From: Candidatus Binatota bacterium | GTDB lineage: Bacteria > Desulfobacterota > Binatia > Bin18 | Assembly: GCA_011523315.1 (NCBI GenBank) | Contig: WTHE01000269.1 | Span: 1 to 5,781 of the forward strand | Length of the DNA stretch: 5,781 bases | Direction: 5' to 3' | In this document: piece after piece, positions 1-5,676 of the stretch | How positions within the stretch are numbered: position 1 is the first letter of the stretch | How the letters are laid out: the number at the start of each line of letters is the position of its first letter | Translations under genes and position numbers: made by a program | The notes under the pieces: generated by a model | Seen by the model: only the letters and a program-made list of their open reading frames with translations | The model's database searches: none | Told to the model about the DNA's origin: nothing

Positions 1-578
1 CGTTCATCAGAGCTGATGTTGCCCAGGCCGCCGAGGTCGAGGCTCTGGTGGCCAAGACGGTTGAGACCTACGGTCGCCTCGACTGCGCGTATAACAACGC
101 CGGCATTGCCGGCCGCACGGCACGGGTCGCCGACGACAGCGAACAGAACTGGGAGCGCATCCTGGCGATCAACCTCAAGGGGGTGTGGCTGTGTCTCAAA
201 TACGAGATTGCCCACATGCTGACCCAGGGCGGCGGCGCCATCGTCAACACCGCGTCTGACGCCGGACTGATCGGCCTCAGGCGCGCCGGCGCGTATGTGG
301 CCAGCAAACACGGCGTGGTCGGTCTGACCAGGACCGCCGCCCTGGAGTACGCCAAAGCCAATATCCGGGTCAACGCCGTGTGTCCGGGACCGATTGATAC
401 GCCCATGCTGCGCGAGGCGAGCGAGCGGGTGATCGACGCCATGGCCACGGCTCAGCCCAACGGCCGGCTGGGTCAGCCGCGCGAGATTGCCGAGGCTGCG
501 GTCTGGCTGTGTTCCGACGCGGCCTCGTTTGTGACCGGCCATCCCATGCCGGTGGACGGCGGCTATCTCGCCCAGTGA
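1..578 (+). CDS. Short-chain dehydrogenase/reductase (SDR), 5'-truncated by window edge
   Basis: NAD(P)-dependent oxidoreductase of the classical SDR family, cytosolic by expectation; the substrate is unknown. The reading frame is open from the first base (first full codon at 3) to a TGA at 576-578, giving 191 visible residues. Roughly 50-60 N-terminal residues, including the glycine-rich cofactor loop, lie outside the window. Numbering from the first visible codon, an ADV motif (4-6) is the usual adenine-contacting Asp position, and NNAG (31-34) is the structural motif. The catalytic tetrad is complete: N57 (INLKG), S85 (NTAS), Y98 and K102 (YVASK). The PGPIDTPM loop (128-135) and the terminal VDGGYLAQ are typical of about 250-residue SDRs. 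The GTG at 48 is internal, not the start, because the homology runs upstream of it. The gene converges on the minus-strand lipoprotein gene with an 11-nt gap and no visible terminator. The family call is secure; the reaction cannot be assigned. Confidence 0.95.
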   Translation, partial: FIRADVAQAAEVEALVAKTVETYGRLDCAYNNAGIAGRTARVADDSEQNWERILAINLKGVWLCLKYEIAHMLTQGGGAIVNTASDAGLIGLRRAGAYVASKHGVVGLTRTAALEYAKANIRVNAVCPGPIDTPMLREASERVIDAMATAQPNGRLGQPREIAEAAVWLCSDAASFVTGHPMPVDGGYLAQ

Positions 579-589
579 GTTGCCTCAGG

Positions 590-1402
590 CTATAAGCGCG
601 AAAAATAGACCGTGAACCCGGACCGCTCCTGGGTGCTCTCTTCAACCAGCACGCCCTGGGCGCTGGTATAGCTGCCGAGCGGGTAGTACAGGTAGCCGGT
701 CAGGCGCTCGCCCGGAGCCAGCGTCCGGCTGCTGAGGGGCGAGACCGGGAACGGCGTCGGGCCGGCTTGGAGCGCCTTGACCGGCTCGCCAACGGCGGTC
801 AGCAGCATGAACTGCTCGGACTCCAGGTGGTAGGGCTGATCGGTGGTATTGGCGATCTCAACCCGGACGGGCAGCACGTCGGTCACGCTGCGGCCAAACT
901 CCAGCTGGGAGTCGAAGCCTTCGAGCGGGGTGACCCTCACCTGTAAGGAGCCGGGCGGAACATACGGCTTGTAGCGGTACAGGATCTCCGTGGTGGCAAT
1001 GAAACGTTCGTAAAAATACTCGGGAAAGCGCTGATTCATGGCCCCAAAGCCGGCCAGGCCACCATACTCGCTCTCGACATCGACGCCGTCGTCGGTGCAG
1101 GTCAGCCTGACCCGGGCAATGTCCTGGCCGTCCTGGCGTGGGCGCGTCCCCTCCAGCAGCCCGGGGCGCTCCGGCGTGGCTATGACGAGTTGGGTCGGCG
1201 TATAGCCGACCTCCTTGATGATATTGTAGGCAATGCGGTTGGCCTGCTTACAGCTGACCATGACCTTGGGCACGTGAGGAGTGAAGCTGGGCGCGAGCGG
1301 CGCGAGCGGCGCGGTCGTGCTGCATGCGGCCAGCACGGCGGCGCTCAGCACGAGCCCCAGCCCAAAAGTCCGCCGAAACACACCAGACCGCTTCCAGACC
1401 AT
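590..1402 (-). CDS. Predicted lipoprotein of unknown function
   Basis: A 270-residue exported protein of no family I recognise. The N-terminus is a lipoprotein signal peptide: basic residues (K4, R5, R10, R11), a hydrophobic stretch (13-24), then the lipobox LAAC with the lipidated Cys at 27. A Pro/Ala-rich linker (31-45, APLAPLAP) follows. The first domain (about 48-145) contains two cysteines, C51 and C102, that could form a disulfide, and an aromatic FPEYFYERF segment. The second half (about 152-270) alternates hydrophobic and polar residues, with the sequence ANTTDQPYHLESE followed by LAPGERLTGYLYY. This pattern resembles a small Ig-like or DUF4352-like beta sandwich, which is inference from pattern only. 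The ATG at 1402 is preceded by a GAGGGG Shine-Dalgarno (1409-1414, 6-nt spacing). The gene lies 21 nt downstream of the 61-residue gene, so the two are probably cotranscribed. The gene is real with high probability; its function is unknown. Confidence 0.85.
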   Translation of the reverse strand: MVWKRSGVFRRTFGLGLVLSAAVLAACSTTAPLAPLAPSFTPHVPKVMVSCKQANRIAYNIIKEVGYTPTQLVIATPERPGLLEGTRPRQDGQDIARVRLTCTDDGVDVESEYGGLAGFGAMNQRFPEYFYERFIATTEILYRYKPYVPPGSLQVRVTPLEGFDSQLEFGRSVTDVLPVRVEIANTTDQPYHLESEQFMLLTAVGEPVKALQAGPTPFPVSPLSSRTLAPGERLTGYLYYPLGSYTSAQGVLVEESTQERSGFTVYFSRL

Positions 1403-1423
1403 GACTTGCCCCTCGGGTCCGCC

Positions 1424-1609
1424 CTAGCCTTCATCCAGATAGGGGCTACACAGCTTCTCGATATCTTCGGGCGAGTCCCGATGGATCTCACGACAGGCGT
1501 TATACTTGGCCAGCGGCGTACCGCGAATATAGATGCGCTGGCTGCGATCCCATGCACCGCAGGACACGGAGCCGAGGAGGAGCACGATTCCCAGAATGAG
1601 GCGCAGCAT
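1424..1609 (-). CDS. Small secreted or lipid-anchored Cys-containing protein (61 aa)
   Basis: An unrecognised 61-residue protein. Residues 1-16 form a compact signal peptide (M-L-R followed by an Ile/Leu/Val/Gly run). Cys17 follows GSVS, which is a poor but possible lipobox because Ser sits where Leu/Val is normal at -3. The alternative is signal peptidase I cleavage near the same place. The mature part is about 45 residues, polar and charged, with Cys39 and Cys54; these could pair if Cys17 is lipidated. The motif PLAKYNACREIHRDSPEDIEKLC is followed by PYLDEG at the end. The ATG at 1609 has a strong GGAGAA ribosome site (1615-1620, 5-nt spacing). The stop lies 21 nt before the 270-residue lipoprotein gene, so the pair looks like a small envelope operon. 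Signal peptide, ribosome site and spacing together argue for a real gene despite its size. The overlapping frame at 1345-1557 lacks these features. Confidence 0.65.
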   Translation of the reverse strand: MLRLILGIVLLLGSVSCGAWDRSQRIYIRGTPLAKYNACREIHRDSPEDIEKLCSPYLDEG

Positions 1610-1614
1610 GGATG

Positions 1615-1620
1615 TTCTCC
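1615..1620 (-). promoter_or_regulatory. Ribosome binding site for the 61-aa gene
   Basis: The minus strand reads GGAGAA, 5 nt before the ATG at 1609. It is a strong Shine-Dalgarno match and is part of the case that the short frame is translated. Confidence 0.6.
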
Positions 1621-1625
1621 AGACA

Positions 1626-1652
1626 GGGGGCAGGTTTTAAACCCGTCCCTAC
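1626..1652 (-). repeat. GTAG-flanked palindrome in the intergenic gap
   Basis: Read on the minus strand, the element starts with GTAG and continues as a near-palindrome, GGGACGGGTTT / A / AAACCTGCCCC (1627-1649). Of the 11 arm positions, nine are Watson-Crick, one is a G-T wobble and one is an A/C mismatch; the central TTAAA would form the loop. It lacks a T-run, so it does not look like a Rho-independent terminator. It lies between the eIF-2B-like gene and the ribosome site of the 61-aa gene, in the only sizeable gap (87 nt) of the minus-strand run. The GTAG head and hairpin resemble REP elements. Its stem sequence differs from the REP doublet near 5650, so it would be a different family. 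Only one copy is visible, so the repeat status is inferred. Confidence 0.45.
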
Positions 1653-1696
1653 CGACGAAAGCATGCCCGGAAACGTGCTAGAGGGTCAAGAGACGG

Positions 1697-2623
1697 TCAA
1701 GACGCCCGGGACTCGTTGAGCCGGATGCCGTGCTCGTCGATCCAGCCCGAGATCAGCCGAGCCGGCGTGCGGTCAAAATAGATATTACGCACCCGGACGT
1801 GCGGGCCGAGCGGCGGCTGCCCGGGACTCAGCTCGGCCGGGTCCATCTCCTCAAGCGCGGGCTCGGGCAGCCGGGGCGGCCGGCGTTTGCAGCTTTCGGC
1901 GCACACATAGACTGGCACCCGCTGGTCATGGGCGACGAGCGCCAGGACATAGGTTCCGGCTTTGTTGATGACGCTGCCGTCGGCCAGGATGCTGTCCGCC
2001 CCGATCAGGACCATATCTGCCTGGGGCACGAACAGGCCAAGCTGGGCATCGGTGATCAGAGTAGTGGGAATGCCCCAGCCGGACAGACGCGCCGCCAGCC
2101 GGCGTCCCTCGTACAGCGGGCGCGACTCGGTGACAATCGCCCGGACATGGCCGGCCGGCAAGGACCGGAAGACGGCCAGGACAGTCGAACTCAGGCTGTG
2201 GGTGAAAAGAGTCTGGCCAGCCCTAATCAGGCTGCGCGCCTGGGCGGCGACTTTGCCCAGCGCGGCGCGGGATTCCTCGGCCAAGCCCCGGGCAGCCTCG
2301 GCCGCCTGACGCCGGGCCTCGACCAGGGTTGTCGCCGGCAGACCGGCCAGCCGCTCCTGCCAGCGCAGCAGCAGGGTCTGGATAGGGGTCATGCTGGGAC
2401 GGCTGGCGGCCAGCTGTTCGGCCTGCTCGCCCAGCCGACGGTAGAGGGCGGCCATGGCCGACTCGGCCTCGGTCTGGGGGACGGGCGTCAGGCGGGCGCT
2501 GTCGGCCATGAGAGCCAGGCACTGACGGGCCAGTTCGGCCGCGCCATGGCTGCGGTCTTCGGCAATGGCACTGAGCCGGGCGGCAAAATCCAGCTCATGA
2601 CTGTCTCGGGCGGGCGATGTCAT
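1697..2623 (-). CDS. eIF-2B alpha/beta/delta-family protein (aIF-2B-like)
   Basis: A cytosolic protein of the family that includes eIF2B alpha/beta/delta, archaeal aIF-2B-like proteins, methylthioribose-1-phosphate isomerase (MtnA) and archaeal ribose-1,5-bisphosphate isomerase. It has 308 residues from the ATG at 2623. The N-terminal half (about 10-125) is Ala/Arg/Glu-rich and helical. The C-terminal Rossmann-like part carries TESRP (165-169), the LIGADSIL segment (206-213), NKAGT (220-224), and NIYFD with TPARLISGWI near the end. The family Asp is present (D209 in GAD). The catalytic Cys of the isomerases, normally in a T-H-C-N motif, is replaced by Ser (THSLS, S143). MtnA or ribose-bisphosphate isomerase activity is therefore doubtful. 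The ATG has a GGAG site (2630-2633, 6-nt spacing). An alternative GTG at 2674 adds 17 residues and overlaps the upstream stop in a GTGA arrangement. The gene is probably translationally coupled to the YD-repeat gene. Family placement is firm; the substrate or role is not. Confidence 0.9.
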   Translation of the reverse strand: MTSPARDSHELDFAARLSAIAEDRSHGAAELARQCLALMADSARLTPVPQTEAESAMAALYRRLGEQAEQLAASRPSMTPIQTLLLRWQERLAGLPATTLVEARRQAAEAARGLAEESRAALGKVAAQARSLIRAGQTLFTHSLSSTVLAVFRSLPAGHVRAIVTESRPLYEGRRLAARLSGWGIPTTLITDAQLGLFVPQADMVLIGADSILADGSVINKAGTYVLALVAHDQRVPVYVCAESCKRRPPRLPEPALEEMDPAELSPGQPPLGPHVRVRNIYFDRTPARLISGWIDEHGIRLNESRAS

Positions 2624-2629
2624 ACTCAG

Positions 2630-2633
2630 CTCC
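2630..2633 (-). promoter_or_regulatory. GGAG ribosome site favouring the ATG start of the eIF-2B-like gene
   Basis: The minus strand reads GGAG with 6 nt before the ATG at 2623. The rival GTG at 2674 has only a weak GGGG upstream but benefits from overlapping the preceding stop codon. The conserved domain begins after both starts, so homology does not separate them. Confidence 0.5.
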
Positions 2634-2670
2634 ACTTGCGGTGTCTGTTTGACCGGCGCGAGGTCGGCCT

Positions 2671-3615
2671 TCACTGCGACCCCGGTGCGGCCGGAGGAGG
2701 CTGGCGGCCGTAATAGTCCAGCGTCCGCGAGATGACCCGGGGTGGCTCAAAAGACGGCGCCTGGCCGACGAGAATCCGGGTCTGAATCGTTTGCAGGGTC
2801 CAGTTGCCGAAGGCATCGGACTGATAGCGGAAGGAGCGCTCGCGCTTGAATCTGCCGTTCTGGCGGTAGGTGATCTCGGCCTGGGGCTGGCCGCGGTGGT
2901 TGTAGCGCACGTCGGTGCGCTGGCTGAGGCTGCCATCCGCCGCGTAGTCATAGACACTGTCCGAAGCCAGCCCGCCAAGATAGTCGTAGCTGGCGGTCCG
3001 GGTCCGAACGGGGGTCGGCGCGGCGGCGTACCACTGTTGTTGGACCAGATTGCCCCCTTCGTCATAGCTGGAGACGGTCCGGGTGAGAATCTGCCCGGTG
3101 GGGCTGACCTGTTGCGAGGCGACTTGATTGCCTGCGGCGTCGTAGCTGAAGACCGTCCGCTCCGTCAGCTCCTGGTCCGGGCCGTAGCTCAGCGACTGGC
3201 TGAGCCGCCCGGCGCTGTCATAGCTGGAGACCTGCCGAGCGGTAAGCCGCTCGTGGCTGTCGAAGTGCAGGGTCTCGGTCCGCCGGCCGCGCTCATCGTA
3301 GCGAAACCGCACACGTCGCTGCTGAGCGCCGTCCTCGGCGTACACCAGCTGTTCGGTTTTGCGGCCCTGCCGGTCATAGCTGGCGGTGTGCAGCGTGCGC
3401 TGCTGGAGGATTTCCCACTGGCCGTCCTTTTTCACCAGATCGGCCTGCGTGACCGTCACCGAGCGAACCGGGCCGTGCAGCGCATCGGCCTGCCTGACGC
3501 TCGTCCCCGCTCCGTCTCGGCCGAGCTGCTCGCACGAGCCCGCCACAAGACCGATAGCCCACACCAGCAGGCCGCACAACACACGCTGAAACCACCGAGG
3601 AGAGCCTTCCAACAC
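2671..3615 (-). CDS. YD/RHS-type repeat protein with a signal peptide, probable lipoprotein
   Basis: A 314-residue predicted exported protein. From the chosen GTG (3615), the leader has a basic n-region (PRWFQR), a hydrophobic core (about 12-26) and Cys28 after AGS, a marginal lipobox. After a short linker comes a run of beta-type repeats, each with an aromatic-acidic YD (or RY) step followed by a Gly turn: SYDRQGR, RYDERGR, SYDSAGR, SYDAAGN, SYDEGGN, SYDYLGG, RYNHRGQ, RYQSDAFG. The key tyrosines are Y80, Y106, Y132, Y158, Y184, Y210, Y238 and Y264: 26 residues apart except one step of 28. YD repeats usually form curled beta sheet in Rhs, Tc and teneurin proteins. This short form has no RHS core motif or toxin tip and ends in a Pro-rich tail. 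The upstream in-frame GTG at 3735 would overlap the divergent MFS gene. The GTG at 3615 has AGGA 11 nt upstream (3627-3630), so the start is uncertain. The stop overlaps or nearly abuts the eIF-2B-like gene. A structural or binding role at the envelope is inference. Confidence 0.85.
   Translation of the reverse strand: MLEGSPRWFQRVLCGLLVWAIGLVAGSCEQLGRDGAGTSVRQADALHGPVRSVTVTQADLVKKDGQWEILQQRTLHTASYDRQGRKTEQLVYAEDGAQQRRVRFRYDERGRRTETLHFDSHERLTARQVSSYDSAGRLSQSLSYGPDQELTERTVFSYDAAGNQVASQQVSPTGQILTRTVSSYDEGGNLVQQQWYAAAPTPVRTRTASYDYLGGLASDSVYDYAADGSLSQRTDVRYNHRGQPQAEITYRQNGRFKRERSFRYQSDAFGNWTLQTIQTRILVGQAPSFEPPRVISRTLDYYGRQPPPAAPGSQ
2822..3379 (-). repeat. Degenerate 78-bp tandem repeats inside the YD-repeat gene
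   Basis: On the plus strand, a motif of the form T-C-(A/G)-TAGC, which is the reverse complement of the SYD/RYD codons, starts at 2984, 3062, 3140, 3218, 3296 and 3374, exactly 78 bp apart. Weaker copies at 2900 (84-bp step) and 2822 (78-bp step) complete eight units. The rest of each unit has diverged, so this is ancient internal duplication maintained at protein level rather than a recent expansion. Confidence 0.8.
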
Positions 3616-3682
3616 GGCACTATGCGTCCTTTCCGGTGTGGGATGGTGGCAGCCCCTGACATAGGTTAGGTTGGCCCGACGT
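3616..3682. promoter_or_regulatory. Divergent intergenic region between the YD-repeat and MFS genes
   Basis: This 67-nt gap separates the starts of two divergent transcription units, so promoters for both must lie in or near it. I see no convincing -35/-10 pair on either strand. The best AT-containing stretch is ACATAGGTTAGGTT at 3660-3673. The exact limits depend on the chosen starts (GTG at 3615, ATG at 3683). Confidence 0.35.
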
Positions 3683-4924
3683 ATGGATTCAGCACCCTCG
3701 ACCCAAGCCGGCCAACCGCCACGCCCCTGGTACACGAGCTATGCCGGGGTCATCCTGCTGATCGGGGTGCTGGTGAACCTGACCACGAGTTTCCTCCAAT
3801 ACGCGCCCAACCTGACCCTGCCAGCCATGCAGGCCAGCCTGTCCTTATCTTATACCCAGGCCGGCATCCTGGTCACCGGGGCCTGGATGCTGCGCGTCCT
3901 ATGCTCATTTCTGGCCGGCCTGCTCAGCACGCGCTACGGCAGCCGACGGCTGATCGGTCTCAGCACGCTGGCCGCCGGGGCGTCCATGCTGCTGCTGGGC
4001 GGGGCGAACCATTTCTGGATAGCGCTGACGGCGACCTGCCTGATGGGCGCGGCAACCGGCATCGCCATTATTCCAACCATGGGCCTGCTCGGGCCCTGGT
4101 TTGACTCCCGCAGCCGCGGGCTGGCCGCCGGACTGGCCTCGGCCGGCGGCAGCAGCGCCTTTGTGGTGGCCGGCCTGGCGGTACCGGCTCTGACCTCGGC
4201 CTACCTGACGCTGGGCTGGCGCTACGCCTGGGCCTTGTTTGGCCTGGCCACAGTCGTGATTGGCGCGGCCGCCCTGGTGTATGTCCGGGAGCGGCCGGCC
4301 GGGACGGCCGCTGCCGAGCCATCGCGGGGTCCGAGCTGGCCGGTCGAGGTCTACCGCAATCCCCTGGTATGGCTGATGAGCTTCATGGTCTTCTGCTCGG
4401 GCTGGTCGCAGGGCGTCTTCAATACCTTTCTGGGCACCTACCTGTCCGAGGAAAACGGGATTGACCTGGCGGTCGTCGGACGGCTGCTCATCCTGATCGG
4501 CATACTCAGCATCGGCAGCGGGATTGTCTGGGGGCGGGTGTCGGACTGGATCGGACGCAGCCTGGCCTTCCTGTGCGTTTTCGTGGTCCAAGGCATCGGC
4601 CTGGTCCTGGTCTGGCTCAATCCCATCCCGGGCGCTTTTGTGATTGCCGCAGTGCTCATCGGCCTCACCCACCGCGCCACATTCACCATATGCGCGGCCT
4701 CGGCCGGCGACTTTGTGCCGCTGCACCTGTCCTCGACCGCCTTTGCCCTGATGTCTACCGGGGCCGGCTCGGGCGCGATGCTGTCGCCGAGCATTGCCGG
4801 CGGCCTGGCCGATGCCAGCGGCAGCTTACAGGGGGCTTTTGCCGTGGCGCTGGGCGGCTCGCTGGGCGGCGCCCTTGGCAGCGCGGTGTTGTATGGGATA
4901 ATGCGACGCAGCGGTTTGAGATGA
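3683..4924 (+). CDS. Major facilitator superfamily (MFS) transporter
   Basis: A 413-residue inner-membrane secondary transporter, the usual length for a 12-helix MFS protein. A Pro-rich cytoplasmic N-terminus (about 1-20) precedes TM1 (about 21-40). The motif A loop between TM2 and TM3 reads GLLSTRYGSRR (79-89), and the equivalent loop in the second half reads GRVSDWIGRS (284-293). TM4 is followed by WFDSRSRGLAAGLASAGG (139-156), the R-G-x-A-x-G pattern seen in oxalate/formate-antiporter-like and monocarboxylate-type MFS proteins. A hydrophilic central loop (about 201-225) separates the two six-helix halves, and the last helix ends in MRRSGLR. No substrate can be assigned. The ATG at 3683 is chosen; an in-frame TTG at 3671 would add only four residues, and neither has a strong ribosome site. 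The gene leads the plus-strand unit, and its stop overlaps an in-frame ATG of the methyltransferase reading frame (4921). Confidence 0.93.
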   Translation: MDSAPSTQAGQPPRPWYTSYAGVILLIGVLVNLTTSFLQYAPNLTLPAMQASLSLSYTQAGILVTGAWMLRVLCSFLAGLLSTRYGSRRLIGLSTLAAGASMLLLGGANHFWIALTATCLMGAATGIAIIPTMGLLGPWFDSRSRGLAAGLASAGGSSAFVVAGLAVPALTSAYLTLGWRYAWALFGLATVVIGAAALVYVRERPAGTAAAEPSRGPSWPVEVYRNPLVWLMSFMVFCSGWSQGVFNTFLGTYLSEENGIDLAVVGRLLILIGILSIGSGIVWGRVSDWIGRSLAFLCVFVVQGIGLVLVWLNPIPGAFVIAAVLIGLTHRATFTICAASAGDFVPLHLSSTAFALMSTGAGSGAMLSPSIAGGLADASGSLQGAFAVALGGSLGGALGSAVLYGIMRRSGLR

Positions 4925-4930
4925 GGAGAG
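4924..4930 (+). promoter_or_regulatory. Ribosome binding site AGGAGAG for the methyltransferase gene
   Basis: AGGAGAG begins at the last base of the MFS stop codon and lies 8 nt before the ATG at 4939. It supports that ATG over the ATG at 4921, which overlaps the MFS stop in an ATGA arrangement but would place this purine run inside the coding sequence. Confidence 0.6.
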
Positions 4931-4938
4931 AAGCCGAG

Positions 4939-5556
4939 ATGGACGATACACAGCGGGCCGCTTTCAACGACCGCCAACGCCAGGCCTTTGACAAGTCCTA
5001 CACCTACTTTCTGGTGCCCCTGCCCCAGGACGTGATTGACCGGATGGGACGCATTATTGCCGCCGCAACGCTCCGGGCGGGCGAGACCGTCCTGGATGTC
5101 GGGACCGGAACCGGAGCGCTGATTCCCCAGATTCGGACCTACCGGCCCGGCCGGATCGTCGCCTGCGACCTGTCCGCCAACATGCTGGAGCAGGTGGCCG
5201 AGCGCTATCCCGAGGTGGAGCGCCACCAGTGCGATATCGCCGACCTGTCGCTGCCGGCGGCGTGTGTCGATGTGGTCTTCATGAACGGCATGTACGGCAA
5301 TATCGCCGATAAATCCAAGGCGCTGGGCAATATCGTGCGGATGCTGCGGCCGGGCGGCCGGGTCGTCATCAGCCACCCGGAAGGCCGGGCGTATGTCGAG
5401 CGTCTGGTCAAGACCGACCCGTATCCGATTACGCCGCTGCCCAGTCACCCACAAGCCCGGACATTTTTGGGCTCGTTCGGGCTGACGGTTCGCCACTATA
5501 CCGACGAAGAAAAATTATTGATTGTGGTGGCGGTCAAAGCGGATACGCAGGAGTAG
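4939..5556 (+). CDS. Class I SAM-dependent methyltransferase
   Basis: A 205-residue soluble enzyme with a Rossmann-fold methyltransferase core, transferring a methyl group from S-adenosylmethionine to an unknown acceptor. After a helical lead (about 1-45, with FDKSYTYFLVPLPQDVIDRM), motif I is VLDVGTGTGA (51-60), the SAM-binding glycine loop. D77 in ACDLS sits at the end of strand 2 where the ribose hydroxyls bind. D99 in CDIADL is the adenine-side acidic position. VDVVFMNGMYGN (110-121) is the motif IV-like strand, and LRPGGRVVISH (136-146) is motif V/VI, typical of the UbiE/Methyltransf_11 group. The C-terminal strand ends LLIVVAVKAD. The frame extends upstream, but the ATG at 4939 has the best ribosome site. 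It lies 14 nt after the MFS stop, so cotranscription is very likely. It is about 40 residues shorter than UbiE, so quinone methylation is not implied. Confidence 0.92.
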   Translation: MDDTQRAAFNDRQRQAFDKSYTYFLVPLPQDVIDRMGRIIAAATLRAGETVLDVGTGTGALIPQIRTYRPGRIVACDLSANMLEQVAERYPEVERHQCDIADLSLPAACVDVVFMNGMYGNIADKSKALGNIVRMLRPGGRVVISHPEGRAYVERLVKTDPYPITPLPSHPQARTFLGSFGLTVRHYTDEEKLLIVVAVKADTQE

Positions 5557-5586
5557 TCTTCAAGACATCGGGCCTGCGCTTTGCTG

Positions 5587-5599
5587 ATCCACCCGCTTG
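5587..5599 (+). repeat. Left copy of a 13-nt direct repeat bracketing the REP doublet
   Basis: ATCCACCCGCTTG recurs exactly at 5713-5725. Similarity is weaker but continues: T.CT precedes both copies, and CACCA with nearby TT occurs 28-29 nt after the start of both. They look like diverged copies of a longer unit of about 40 nt. Confidence 0.6.
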
Positions 5600-5634
5600 C
5601 TACGCTGGAGCAGTTCACCATTATGTGTAGCCGT

Positions 5635-5667
5635 GTAGGTCGGGTTAGCCGCAGGCGTAACCCGACA
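5635..5667 (+). repeat. REP hairpin, forward copy
   Basis: The conserved head GTAG (5635-5638) is followed by a perfect 8-bp stem, TCGGGTTA (5640-5647) with TAACCCGA (5658-5665). A 3-bp inner stem, GCC (5648-5650) with GGC (5654-5656), continues it, with one bulged G and a GCA loop. A GTAG tetranucleotide 5' of an imperfect hairpin is the hallmark of REP elements mobilised by REP-associated Y1 (RAYT) transposases. Confidence 0.85.
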
Positions 5668-5676
5668 GCCCGTACG

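Noticed and set aside
1730..2713. Long plus-strand open frame opposite the eIF-2B-like gene
   Set aside because: It is an antisense shadow in GC-rich DNA. The translation is rich in Gly/Gln/Arg with no family motif, while the minus strand gives a clear eIF-2B-family protein.
2671..3615. Rhs/polymorphic toxin or immunity system suggested by the YD repeats
   Set aside because: The protein is short, lacks the conserved RHS core and a variable C-terminal toxin domain, and the next gene is an eIF-2B-family protein rather than an immunity gene.
2791..3669. Long plus-strand open frame opposite the YD-repeat gene
   Set aside because: The minus strand has a signal peptide and regular repeats. The plus frame only mirrors their codon periodicity.
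3905..4726. Long minus-strand open frame opposite the MFS gene
   Set aside because: The translation is Gln/Gly/Ala-rich low-complexity sequence, whereas the plus strand encodes a complete 12-helix transporter with both motif A loops.
4438..5496. Long minus-strand open frame spanning the MFS end and the methyltransferase
   Set aside because: It crosses two well-supported plus-strand genes and shows no recognisable domain.
5557..5575. GTCTTCAAGAC palindrome after the methyltransferase stop as a terminator
   Set aside because: The arms leave a one-base loop and no T-run follows, so it is not a plausible Rho-independent terminator.
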